A stretch of 60,974 nucleotides of DNA. Origin: Lachnospiraceae bacterium (lineage in GTDB: Bacteria > Bacillota > Clostridia > Lachnospirales > Lachnospiraceae). Location: positions 1 through 60,974 of the forward strand of contig SVEK01000017.1 of NCBI GenBank assembly GCA_015057405.1, read 5' to 3'. The translations under genes were made by a program, and so were the position numbers. Under the pieces are notes generated by a model. That model made no database searches. It was not told where the DNA came from and was given only the letters and a program-made list of their open reading frames with translations. The stretch's first letter is position 1; each line of letters starts with the position of its first letter. This document shows, piece after piece, positions 9,128 through 16,859 of this stretch.

Positions 9128-9438
9128 TAATTATCTGAAATAAATAAACAAACATTCAACGGATATTCTCTTGCAAGCGCACGAAATCCCGTCTCAATAA
9201 CTTCAAGTGCCGTATAAAAACTTTCAGATATTGCCCTTATCTTCAATGTCACATCACCTGATAATCTCTTAACTTCTATAAATTCTGCTGCCTCTTTGTG
9301 GTTATATACCCACTCTGTTAACATATGCTCCGATATCGATAACGCTGAACAAACAATGTCATTACCTGCCATATATCCGGCATGTCCTTTAATTTTAATC
9401 GTTACATTTTTGTCCTTTAATATACTAATTATTGTCAT
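9127..9438 (-). CDS. Phage Prp-type cysteine protease (head maturation protease)
   Basis: A 103-residue protein of the Prp/YsxB family. It has the family hallmark GHAGY at 18-22 and DIVCSALS at 27-34, giving the catalytic His19-Cys30 pair. In Staphylococcus the host Prp removes an N-terminal extension from ribosomal protein L27 and the same enzyme cuts the scaffold and capsid of phage 80alpha. Here the gene lies in the head operon between portal and scaffold, where phages keep a prohead protease, and both substrates carry an LNLxRFD motif. Good ribosome site (AAGGAGG) before ATG 9438; length equals the host family. A role in ribosome maturation is less likely given the context. Confidence 0.88.
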   Translation of the reverse strand: MTIISILKDKNVTIKIKGHAGYMAGNDIVCSALSISEHMLTEWVYNHKEAAEFIEVKRLSGDVTLKIRAISESFYTALEVIETGFRALAREYPLNVCLFISDN

Positions 9439-9447
9439 ATATCCTCC

Positions 9448-11289
9448 TTATCTGACACTGGCTGCACTTCTTGCCTTAGCGGCTGCCATATCCGCCTGAC
9501 TAATTCCTGCTCTGCTTACAATTACATCCGGAGTTGCCATATCTGGATACTGTGTCATTTGCTCGGGAATTGCCATGCCGCTCATCTCTTCTATAATCTG
9601 TGACATCTGTAAAATCTGTTGTTGCATCTGCTCCATTTTCTGGTACATGTTTCCATTGTTTTTTATCTTCTCAATAATTTTCTCTTTTCCGTCAAAATCC
9701 ATGATATCAAGAAGACCTAATGCCTGATCAGCAAGTTCAGGGTTAAATATTCCAAGCCCATATAGCTGTATCGCGAGTTCGTTCTGACTCATCCTTGAAT
9801 ATGTTGCCTTTTTACTCGCACTTACCTTAATATCAAATATCGGAATCCTCTCACCATATTCAACACCAAAATCACTTGTCTGCTCCTGCGGCTTAATCAT
9901 TGTATTGTCGAAATATTCATACTCATACGCGACACCTTTCCCTGTAATCCTAAAACATCTTGGTGCCGTGTAAAACTGTCTCATCAGCTCCATTACAAGA
10001 TAGCACTCTTTGATAAATGCTCTGTAACTTGACCCTATCATATCTCTTGACAACTTACTTCCTGCTTCCATAAGTGCACTAATTGCAGATGCTGCAGTAA
10101 CACCATTTGATGTTCCCCCTTGGGAAAAATCCCTATTGCCCGATGTCTCTTTCAACTCTTCAATCTTATTTTGAAGCACATTAATATATATGCCACTCAT
10201 TGGGCTTGTGGTGAGCTCTCTAAATGCATTCTCACCAAGATTATTAGACGGGGTTCTGATTACCGTCTTCTCCAGATCTGTCAGGTCCTTTTCATTAATT
10301 CCCATCTGGTCACTCACAATATATCTTCTTTTACATGCCCCAAGAGCATTATTCATTATGCACTTGTTTAATCTGTCAATATAGCTCTCCGGCGATTTCA
10401 TTATATCAATATATCCGAATCCGCATGGTGTTCCTTCTTCCACAAACAAAGTATCGAACACAAACGGGTACATTCCGTGGTCATAATAACCCTTGTCCCT
10501 ATATTCCTCTTCATTCTCTGACGCGTATAATACCTTATCACCAGCAAATTTTACATAATGGAGTACCGTTTTACCATCCACATTTTTCTTATAGTACCAA
10601 TCTACGATTATTGTTTTGTCAGATGTATCAATATTGTCATCATACACATATTTTGCTATGTCAAGTGTTGGCATAGCCCCCACTTCTATCTCCGGATACA
10701 TTGACTTTATTTTGTCATTACTAACCAAAGTTACGTGAAACATATTAGAACTCTCTTGTATATCATCTATTCCCGGTTCCCAAAACAAATTAAGAATATC
10801 AATCTTTTTAATATCTATATCCCCCAGACCGTTCTCTTTATCTGGATTCCAAAAAACTCCCTTAACGCCTGTCCCCTGCTTTAATTTGTACCACCATACA
10901 TTACTGTACGTGTCTTCGTAACCGTTATATTCAAGCAGCGTCGGCAATATCTTTGATAACATAGCTGCTGCCGCTTCATCATCACGAGTTCTTGCAAGAA
11001 TATTAGGCTCCGGATAATTATCCATGGCATCAGCATGCTTATTCGCTATTGAATTAAACAACCATGCGGATGTGGGCTCATCATCACTCTCCTTATCCTT
11101 GCGTAGCAATTCCCAGTGACGTAACTTCCACCACTGCTCGTTTTCTACGATGCGCTTTTCAAGGTTAATCTTGCCTTCCTTATACTTTTTCAACTTCTCT
11201 GTTGCTTCCCTTATTTCATCTATTCCTATTACCGGTTTCTCCACACGAACACTCTGTTCTGTTTCCAAACTTACACCTTTTTTCTTCAT
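9448..11289 (-). CDS. Phage portal protein
   Basis: A 613-residue protein placed directly after the large terminase. The centre has typical portal features (EQWWKLRHWELL near the N-terminus, SAWLFNSIANKHADAMDN, FVFDTLFVEEGTPCGFGYIDIMKSPESYIDRLNKCI and the TAASAISALMEAGSKLSRD helix), followed by a Met/Gln-rich helical tail (QMQQQILQMSQIIEEM), as in long portal proteins of podo-like and related phages. ATG 11289 has TAGGAGG. It forms the dodecameric DNA gate at one capsid vertex. Confidence 0.88.
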   Translation of the reverse strand: MKKKGVSLETEQSVRVEKPVIGIDEIREATEKLKKYKEGKINLEKRIVENEQWWKLRHWELLRKDKESDDEPTSAWLFNSIANKHADAMDNYPEPNILARTRDDEAAAAMLSKILPTLLEYNGYEDTYSNVWWYKLKQGTGVKGVFWNPDKENGLGDIDIKKIDILNLFWEPGIDDIQESSNMFHVTLVSNDKIKSMYPEIEVGAMPTLDIAKYVYDDNIDTSDKTIIVDWYYKKNVDGKTVLHYVKFAGDKVLYASENEEEYRDKGYYDHGMYPFVFDTLFVEEGTPCGFGYIDIMKSPESYIDRLNKCIMNNALGACKRRYIVSDQMGINEKDLTDLEKTVIRTPSNNLGENAFRELTTSPMSGIYINVLQNKIEELKETSGNRDFSQGGTSNGVTAASAISALMEAGSKLSRDMIGSSYRAFIKECYLVMELMRQFYTAPRCFRITGKGVAYEYEYFDNTMIKPQEQTSDFGVEYGERIPIFDIKVSASKKATYSRMSQNELAIQLYGLGIFNPELADQALGLLDIMDFDGKEKIIEKIKNNGNMYQKMEQMQQQILQMSQIIEEMSGMAIPEQMTQYPDMATPDVIVSRAGISQADMAAAKARSAASVR

Positions 11290-11298
11290 GCTAACCTC

Positions 11299-12768
11299 CT
11301 ACATTTTGTAATGCCTATTATTTTTAATGTCAAATAACTCTAGCGGATCATTCGCCATCATACGCACTCTTGCATTCTCCCGAGGCGATATAGGATGCTC
11401 CATCAATACGTAACGGCACTCATCATATATATGATCCTCACCATCCGTATCTATATCCTCAACATTGCTCGCGCTATAAACCAATGCCGGAAATGTCCTT
11501 ATAAAGTGTTTGCACGTGTTAAACACCTGAAACATACACTCTCCTTCCTCATCAAATGCAAGCCTATAATGATACTGCATCTTTCCGGCAAGTCTTGTAT
11601 TATCCCCGGGACCCCAGTAAACATAATTCGGGTGCATGGCCATAAGCTGTGCTATACTTTCACCCCTCGATTCATCAAATATCGATGGATCCGCCGTACC
11701 TATTATTGTCTTTCCCTTTAACATCGGGTCCTCATTTTCTATTTCTTTAATCTTTTTAGCAATCCTTACAGGGTCTATCATTAGTCCATGATTAGGTTCT
11801 CCTGTACATCCATAGTACTCCCGGATTCGGTATATCTTTCCTTTTTCATCCACCGCATACCATCCCACAGAAAATGGCTTGGCATATCCAAAGTCGAAGC
11901 CTCTCAGTATTCTCCAATGGGCCGGTACGGCAAATGGCTCTATAACATGCGTCCACTTCTGGTCTACATAATGCTCTGGAGCATCAACGAACTCTTTGAA
12001 CACCTTACCTACAAACGTATTCCAATCGCCATACAACATGGCATTTTTTTCTGCCTCGGGTAAAGCCGCGAGATTGGCCAAATAATTGGGGTCGTTTTCA
12101 AGCAGTTTTTTGTTGTCAAAAACAGTTGCTGGTATATATATCCTCTTTCGCAAAAGTTTTATAATCCCAGTTGGTGATATTACTTCATATTCTGATTTGA
12201 TGGGAGTCTTAGCCGGAGCCGCATCAATAAACCTGTTTTTAACCCATCCATGACCTACCCCTCCGGGATTGGCTGTGGCGCGTATGTACACTCTTGTACC
12301 CGAACCTGTTGGACGATTACGGCCCATCAGGTTCATGTATTGTTTGTATGTGAAATGCGTTAGTTCATCAAATCCTACAAAATCATATGCCTTTCCCTGA
12401 TAATTAACCCAGTCCTTTTCATACTGCATATATCCGAAAAAAATCCTGGCCCCGCTCTTAAACTTCCATACTTTATCACTCGTGTTATACGTTGCCAAAG
12501 GGAATGCTCTCTTATACAATTCATGACTTCGCGTTATAAGCCCTTCAAGCTGTGGATAAGTACGACGGAATATAATCCCTCTATAATTTGGTATATGCAC
12601 CTGTCTTAATGCCTCACACAACAGAGCATCGCTTTTTCCGCCGCCTGCTGCCCCACCATATAAACATTCATACTCCGGTCGCGACATGAATAATGCCTGC
12701 TTTAATTGCGGCTTCCATATTACTTTTTGTTTACTTTCCTCCGTATATCTCCGCACACGTCTGTTCAT
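11299..12768 (-). CDS. terL: Phage terminase large subunit
   Basis: A 489-residue ATPase-nuclease that packs DNA. Walker A GGAAGGGKS at residues 38-46, Walker B FVGFDE with Asp134-Glu135, a coupling segment ATANPGG, and the nuclease aspartate in RGFDFGYAKPF with a second acid in GTADPSIFDE. The start is set at ATG 12768 inside the end of terS because GGAAG lies upstream; the frame could also begin at a TTG nine bases earlier. Ends ten bases before portal. Complete and of usual length. Confidence 0.95.
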   Translation of the reverse strand: MNRRVRRYTEESKQKVIWKPQLKQALFMSRPEYECLYGGAAGGGKSDALLCEALRQVHIPNYRGIIFRRTYPQLEGLITRSHELYKRAFPLATYNTSDKVWKFKSGARIFFGYMQYEKDWVNYQGKAYDFVGFDELTHFTYKQYMNLMGRNRPTGSGTRVYIRATANPGGVGHGWVKNRFIDAAPAKTPIKSEYEVISPTGIIKLLRKRIYIPATVFDNKKLLENDPNYLANLAALPEAEKNAMLYGDWNTFVGKVFKEFVDAPEHYVDQKWTHVIEPFAVPAHWRILRGFDFGYAKPFSVGWYAVDEKGKIYRIREYYGCTGEPNHGLMIDPVRIAKKIKEIENEDPMLKGKTIIGTADPSIFDESRGESIAQLMAMHPNYVYWGPGDNTRLAGKMQYHYRLAFDEEGECMFQVFNTCKHFIRTFPALVYSASNVEDIDTDGEDHIYDECRYVLMEHPISPRENARVRMMANDPLELFDIKNNRHYKM

Positions 12769-13258
12769 ACTCTTCAACTTCCTGCTCTATTAAAGGATTA
12801 TTAAGCATAATAATTCCGGCTTCTTCACCTTCGTTTTCATTAACGTTAATCTTAAATCTCCAATCTTCCGGCTTACGGTTTGACAGCCAAAAAGTAATTG
12901 CCTTTGTATCCGGTGGGATATAATGTTCTTCATCAACCATCTCAATTACTTCCTCTTCCTTTACCTTCTTGCCCGTTATCTTGTCATATTCCGTTTTTTT
13001 TACTTTTACCGCTTTCTTCTGTAGCACCATCTGACCAAGAGCTCTTTTGTACAACGAATTTTCAACCCGACGGTCAGCTATATCTTTGCTTTCATGTAGT
13101 GCCCTATAAAGTTCCGGAAACTTATTACTCCAATTATTGAGAGTGCTCCTGCTTATGTTCATGTTGTAGGCTATATCCTCATTATCCAGTCCATCCATAG
13201 CCCATCCCCTTATCCTTATTAGACCTTCTTCCGTTATCCATTGCTGATACTTTGCCAC
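12731..13258 (-). CDS. terS: Phage terminase small subunit
   Basis: A 175-residue protein with an N-terminal helix-turn-helix (EGLIRIRGWAMDGLDNEDIAYNMNISRSTLNNWSNKFPEL), a central helical oligomerisation region (ESKDIADRRVENSLYKRALG) and an acidic C-terminus. It recognises packaging sites and overlaps the large subunit by 38 bases. Start codon is GTG at 13258 behind AAGGGGTGATG. Confidence 0.9.
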   Translation of the reverse strand: MAKYQQWITEEGLIRIRGWAMDGLDNEDIAYNMNISRSTLNNWSNKFPELYRALHESKDIADRRVENSLYKRALGQMVLQKKAVKVKKTEYDKITGKKVKEEEVIEMVDEEHYIPPDTKAITFWLSNRKPEDWRFKINVNENEGEEAGIIMLNNPLIEQEVEEYEQTCAEIYGGK

Positions 13259-13285
13259 AACATCACCCCTTTACTTAAGTTACAC

Positions 13286-13325
13286 CACATTGTTTTTTCA
13301 TGTGGGTACTTTTGTACCTTAATTT
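13286..13325 (-). promoter_or_regulatory. Copy A of the phage GGTAC-TTTT-GTACC element, upstream of terS
   Basis: A perfect inverted repeat GGTAC-TTTT-GTACC at 13305-13318, preceded by a second repeat CACAT-N9-ATGTG (13286-13304). It sits just before the terminase genes and after a terminator, where a late promoter or activator site is expected. Two related copies exist at 9086 and 15214. Confidence 0.6.
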
Positions 13326-13334
13326 TTCAACTAC

Positions 13335-13359
13335 AAAAAGAGAGCCTTCACAAGCTCTC
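13335..13359 (-). terminator. Terminator between early/replication block and late genes
   Basis: GAGAGC-CTTCACAA-GCTCTC hairpin at 13340-13359. On the leftward transcript it is followed by TTTTTG, a standard intrinsic terminator. It would separate the early operon from the packaging and head genes. Confidence 0.75.
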
Positions 13360-13434
13360 CCTACCCTTTACTTCTATTCCACCGCACGCATGACGCATAC
13401 GCGCGCGCTTTTTGGTGTTCAAAATGTACAGTTT

Positions 13435-13638
13435 TCAATATTTTTTGTCATTAATCCTTGCTATGGGGCATGCGTTCGGATAATGCTCACAGTTATTTTT
13501 CATAAATAAATCTTTTTCTTTCCGTTCAGTAAACTTACTCTTTGTTTTCTGCCCGACCACACCTTCACACGTAATCATACTCTCGCTTTCTGTTTCAAAA
13601 TACGGACATTTCGCTGTAAACTTCCCTTTTAATCTCAT
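13435..13638 (-). CDS. Small Cys-containing phage protein
   Basis: Sixty-seven residues with four cysteines placed as CPYF...ITCEG...NNCEHYPNACPIA, likely a small zinc-binding protein. Short proteins of this plan (CPYF, ITCEG, C-x5-CPIA) are frequent in early regions of Firmicutes phages and have no assigned role. Starts with ATG 13638 behind GGGGAAG; it is the last gene before the terminator at 13335. Confidence 0.65.
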   Translation of the reverse strand: MRLKGKFTAKCPYFETESESMITCEGVVGQKTKSKFTERKEKDLFMKNNCEHYPNACPIARINDKKY

Positions 13639-13651
13639 ACTTCCCCTTTCC

Positions 13652-13671
13652 CGGGTGGACTAAGCCACCCG
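13652..13671 (-). terminator. Hairpin after the Rep operon
   Basis: Perfect 7-bp repeat CGGGTGG-ACTAAG-CCACCCG just before the 67-residue gene. No T-run follows on the leftward strand, so it may mark an RNA end or processing point rather than a full terminator. Confidence 0.5.
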
Positions 13672-13725
13672 TTTCACATTGTTTCATGGCTTTATTCGTG
13701 GTATATAAGTGCATTATATAATCGC

Positions 13726-14331
13726 TTATGCGAGTATATCGTTATTCATGGACAACACATCAAAGCCTGTCATCCTTTCAATAAACCACCGTTCGAAAGT
13801 TATAATAGGACAATATGTAATTACCTCAAGCAACATTACATTATTCCCCCAAACGAGTCTGTCAGATTTTATATTTATTTTTTTCGGAAAATCCGGCACA
13901 TACTCACCTGCTGCCTCATTGATACATTTATTATCAACCATGTCACATAACACACGATTAACATACAAATACGTGTTATTATCTCCTTGCATCACTACAT
14001 ATGTATTTCCACGCGCGTTTATCATTATGTTAGTCGGACGATACACTTCACCGGTGCATTCATCATACTCCGGCACGACATTTACTGTCTCAGCTATTAT
14101 TTGCTGATACATGTCAGGTCCGTATTCAAATCCTTCTCCTGCTGCCGGCATGTCGCCTATATGTTCTACCATCACCGCTTTATATTGATTAGGCAAATGG
14201 GCGGAATCCACCTGTATTCGCCATCCACCACCTGATATGATATAATCTTCTCCCACATGGCATACCACCAGCCGATTATGAGTATATGCCGTTTTAACCA
14301 GTTTTTTGAACGTTGCCAGTTTTATAAACAT
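13726..14331 (-). CDS. Conserved-type phage protein next to Rep, unknown
   Basis: A 201-residue protein of mixed alpha/beta content, no signal peptide, no metal or nucleotide motif that I can see. It overlaps the end of the Rep gene by 38 bases and has GGGAGAG before ATG 14331, so translation is coupled to Rep. The place suggests a replication or copy-control accessory, possibly a clamp-like or single-strand-binding helper, but the sequence does not show this. Confidence 0.55.
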   Translation of the reverse strand: MFIKLATFKKLVKTAYTHNRLVVCHVGEDYIISGGGWRIQVDSAHLPNQYKAVMVEHIGDMPAAGEGFEYGPDMYQQIIAETVNVVPEYDECTGEVYRPTNIMINARGNTYVVMQGDNNTYLYVNRVLCDMVDNKCINEAAGEYVPDFPKKINIKSDRLVWGNNVMLLEVITYCPIITFERWFIERMTGFDVLSMNNDILA

Positions 14332-15130
14332 TCCTGTTCTCTCCCTTCATTTTCTTATCGTGAATTGATTCAATCTTAATCTCCGTATAATGAAGATAGG
14401 ACATTCCTGTTATAGGGTTAACACCTGATATGATACTATTTTTATCTATATAATATCCTTTTGTTGCTACAGGACCCTCATTTATAATTCGCTCAACTGT
14501 ACGTCTTGTGTATGTATATACCTCTGGCACCGGTTTTTTTAGATTGCGGGACGGGTTATAACTTACAAGGCTCCTTTGCTCCGGAGCATCAAACAACATC
14601 AGCTGTTCATAAGCCTCATCACCTGCAACGGGCCTTTTAACAATGTATTCCGCAAGGTCTTTATATCCTCCCATATCATATATAGGAGTATAGTTAACAT
14701 AACCTTCTCCCCACGCATCGGTTATCATAATGTCCGCTTCCGGGATTCGGTTAACCAGGATGTGTACATGGAGACCACCTTTTTTACCTACTTCAAGTCG
14801 GTAAATGTACTTAAGCTCCTCATTGTATTTTTTATACCGTCTCTTTAGCCTGTTGATGAAATTTCTGAAATCTTTCTTTAACTCTTTTATACTCTTTCTT
14901 GTTCCCTTTGAATATTTCAGAGTAACCCACAAATCATCAGAATTAAAATTCAGCTTTATTAATCTTCGGACATAATTAGCTCTGTTGCGAAGATTCTGAT
15001 TCCTTATCTGCTCCGGAGTCACTTCCTTACGTGGCAAACGTCTCTCGCCCTTTGCTCCATAATTCCCGGCATAGCAATATTCATATTCATTTGACTTATC
15101 AAATCGGTATATTTTCTTTGTATGTGCCAT
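14294..15130 (-). CDS. HUH endonuclease, rolling-circle-type replication initiator
   Basis: A 278-residue Rep-like protein. Motif 1 is DLWVTLKYS (66-74), motif 2 is GGLHVHILVN with the metal-binding His121-x-His123, and motif 3 is LAEYIVKRP with catalytic-type Tyr162 and Lys165. This order is the signature of HUH nickases such as the Rep proteins of small single-stranded phages and plasmids (REP_ORF2/G2P group). Such an enzyme cuts one strand at an origin hairpin and joins to the 5' end. Here it replaces the usual phage helicase/primase genes, none of which is visible in the window. The C-terminal 100 residues are of unknown role. Start ATG 15130. Confidence 0.8.
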   Translation of the reverse strand: MAHTKKIYRFDKSNEYEYCYAGNYGAKGERRLPRKEVTPEQIRNQNLRNRANYVRRLIKLNFNSDDLWVTLKYSKGTRKSIKELKKDFRNFINRLKRRYKKYNEELKYIYRLEVGKKGGLHVHILVNRIPEADIMITDAWGEGYVNYTPIYDMGGYKDLAEYIVKRPVAGDEAYEQLMLFDAPEQRSLVSYNPSRNLKKPVPEVYTYTRRTVERIINEGPVATKGYYIDKNSIISGVNPITGMSYLHYTEIKIESIHDKKMKGENRNVYKTGNVQKTG

Positions 15131-15213
15131 AGAATAGTCCTAACTTTAATATACTAATAGTGTTATTAAAGCCTCCTGGGGCTTTTATCTTTTTTTTCTA
15201 TTTGATATGATGA

Positions 15214-15258
15214 TACATTGTTTTTTCTTTTAATGTGCCCCCTTTTGTACCCCCAATT
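15214..15258 (-). promoter_or_regulatory. Copy B of the phage GTAC element, upstream of rep
   Basis: ACATTGTTTTTTC at 15215 is identical to copy A over 13 bases, then AATGTG and CCCCCTTTTGTACCCCC (15238-15254) and AATTTAT. It sits 85 bases before rep. The left half of the GTAC palindrome is replaced by C residues, so it cannot fold like copy A; conservation of the flanks still points to one family. Confidence 0.5.
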
Positions 15259-15287
15259 TATCAGGAGTACATTTTGGATGCACTTTT

Positions 15288-15452
15288 TTACAACTTTCTT
15301 TTTTTTACTGGTTTATAACTCCTACAGTTCTTTTTTAGGCATTTATGCTGCTTCCGTTGTTTCCTCGTTAAATATCCCTTATGTATTCTGGAGCAACAAA
15401 ATGCAACAACATTCTTTTCTTTAACCCATGCTCCGGTTATCGAACGTTTCAA
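15288..15452 (-). CDS. Small basic Cys-rich phage protein (TTG start)
   Basis: A 54-residue frame with the pattern AFCCSRIHKGYLTRKQRKQ then HKCLKKNCRSYKP, very basic, with two CC/C-x4-C pairs suited to zinc. The start is TTG 15452 with GGTGG just before it. Stop TAA at 15288. It lies 13 bases after the preceding small Cys-rich gene. Short proteins with an HKCL..NC core occur in Clostridia phages, role unknown. It was found by hand because it lacks an ATG. Confidence 0.55.
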   Translation of the reverse strand: MKRSITGAWVKEKNVVAFCCSRIHKGYLTRKQRKQHKCLKKNCRSYKPVKKRKL

Positions 15453-15465
15453 TTTACCACCAACT

Positions 15466-15594
15466 TTACCGTTTTGTATTGCTTGCTGCGTGTTTATATG
15501 TATTGATACTATGCTTATACGACGTGCAAGGAACTTCTCTAGTCCTCTCCATGCACTTTTTTCGCCTTAGACATGTTTTACAATTTTTCACCAT
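15466..15594 (-). CDS. Small Cys-rich phage protein (42 aa)
   Basis: Forty-two residues beginning MVKNCKTCLRRKKC and continuing to a fourth Cys at residue 23, a CxxC-x5-C-x8-C arrangement typical of small zinc-finger proteins. The ribosome site AAAGGAG lies six bases before ATG 15594. Eleven bases after the stop of the preceding gene. Function unknown; nucleic-acid or protein binding is likely. Confidence 0.6.
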   Translation of the reverse strand: MVKNCKTCLRRKKCMERTREVPCTSYKHSINTYKHAASNTKR

Positions 15595-15605
15595 ATCCAT
15601 CTCCT

Positions 15606-16160
15606 TTAATCATACGGACACTTTTCATCCTTAACAGGATCCTCTTCTTTCGGGAAACCACCGTTTTTAATGTACTCCACGTAAAGTTCACCGTATCTTC
15701 TCATTACATTATTAATCCCTTTGGATTTAAGCCCAAATTCTTCCGCAATCTTGCAATCCGGCCAGCCTGCCTTCTTCAACGCAAACAATTTCCCAAGGTC
15801 AACGTACTTCCCACCACATCTTACTACTCGATTTCCTCGGCTTATCTCTATATCCCCTTCTACTTCATCAGGTATAGGGGGCGGTTCCGGCGTTACTACC
15901 GGGGTGTATTTCGATGCTTTCTTTTCTTCCGGTTTGTTACGCTTATCTTTTGTCTTTTGTCCCGAATTACTATGTACATCAATATCACGGGTCTTTATGA
16001 ATTCAAGCACCTTATCCCTACATTCCGCGCACAATTCAAATTCATGCTTGTTGCTACCTAACGACGTTCCTTTTTCCGTAACGTCACATAAAACACAGCT
16101 GCTATGCAGGATATTAAGCTCCTTAAAGCATTTATCACATATGTAGGTTATTTTTTTCAT
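15606..16160 (-). CDS. Phage protein with N-terminal zinc ribbon and C-terminal helix-turn-helix
   Basis: A 184-residue protein. The N-terminal 55 residues have CDKC, CVLC and CAEC pairs, a treble-clef or zinc-ribbon type fold. After a Pro-rich linker (TPEPPPIPDE) the C-terminal part is a helix-turn-helix (LGKLFALKKAGWPDCKIAEEFGLKSKGINNVMRRY). This plan fits a transcription factor or RNA polymerase-binding regulator, possibly the switch to late transcription given its place ahead of Rep. Starts in the TAATG overlap with the Tad2-like gene. Confidence 0.6.
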   Translation of the reverse strand: MKKITYICDKCFKELNILHSSCVLCDVTEKGTSLGSNKHEFELCAECRDKVLEFIKTRDIDVHSNSGQKTKDKRNKPEEKKASKYTPVVTPEPPPIPDEVEGDIEISRGNRVVRCGGKYVDLGKLFALKKAGWPDCKIAEEFGLKSKGINNVMRRYGELYVEYIKNGGFPKEEDPVKDEKCPYD

Positions 16161-16753
16161 TATTCACCGAACTCCTTACAGGGTCTGTCATACCCGTTCT
16201 CTTCACTCGGTGCCCACATGCAGTCACCCGGATTTTCATTTGGCGCGTCTGCCGGTTTACCAATCCACTCACACTCTATACAAGGTACATATTTATCAGC
16301 GATTACATTTACAATCTTCCAGTCTTCAGCAAGCATATCAGCCTGTGATGCGAGCCATCCCATCTGTACACCTGATGTTCCTACAAATGCAATTGCTTTA
16401 TTTCCGATTGCATCATGCTCACAATTTACAACTTCACCATCTGCATTCACATAGCTGATGTTAGTTGCAAGCTCTATATGCTGATTTTTTCCGTTCCATC
16501 CTTTTCTTGCGACCTTAAATCCCAGCTTCATGGCTTCAATTGCAAGCCCAAAAGTCATGTTATCGCATCTTCTGTATGCTTCTTCAAACTGCTTTTTGGG
16601 TGACCAGCTTTCATATCCATCGCTGTATCTTACGAGATACCCTTCGTCTTCCGGATTTTCATCTACAGGAATATTCCAGCCTCTGTAAATGTTGTATTCA
16701 CCTCGTGTCATAGGTTCTGCATAAATAATTTTTGTTCCTACAAATCTTTTCAT
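16160..16753 (-). CDS. Tad2-like (DUF2829) anti-Thoeris domain fused to a phage SWSPK domain
   Basis: A 197-residue protein. Residues 8-62 form a domain common in Firmicutes phages (PMTRGEYN..RGW....GYLVRYSDGYESWSPK..FEEAY). Residues 66-148 match DUF2829, now known as Tad2-like: MTFGLAIEAMKLGFKVARKGWNGK near the start and GWLASQADMLAEDWKIV at the end. Phage SPO1 Tad2 binds and hides the cyclic ADP-ribose type signal made by Thoeris. A Cys-containing tail (CIEC..C..C) follows. The start at 16753 is chosen for AAAGGAG upstream; the longer frame to 16807 lacks one. Anti-defence action is inferred from the family. Confidence 0.8.
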   Translation of the reverse strand: MKRFVGTKIIYAEPMTRGEYNIYRGWNIPVDENPEDEGYLVRYSDGYESWSPKKQFEEAYRRCDNMTFGLAIEAMKLGFKVARKGWNGKNQHIELATNISYVNADGEVVNCEHDAIGNKAIAFVGTSGVQMGWLASQADMLAEDWKIVNVIADKYVPCIECEWIGKPADAPNENPGDCMWAPSEENGYDRPCKEFGE

Positions 16754-16859
16754 GTGATTTCTCCTTTCTTTTACACGTAATTCAGTTAAATTACTTACTT
16801 TCATCATCAGAAATGTAAATTTCAGTTTATCTCATCAAATTCTTTTTGATATTTTTTTA

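Noticed and set aside
15218-15634. Two rightward 68-residue frames in the pre-rep gap
   Set aside because: Phe/Leu-rich translations of T-rich non-coding DNA and of the two small leftward genes.
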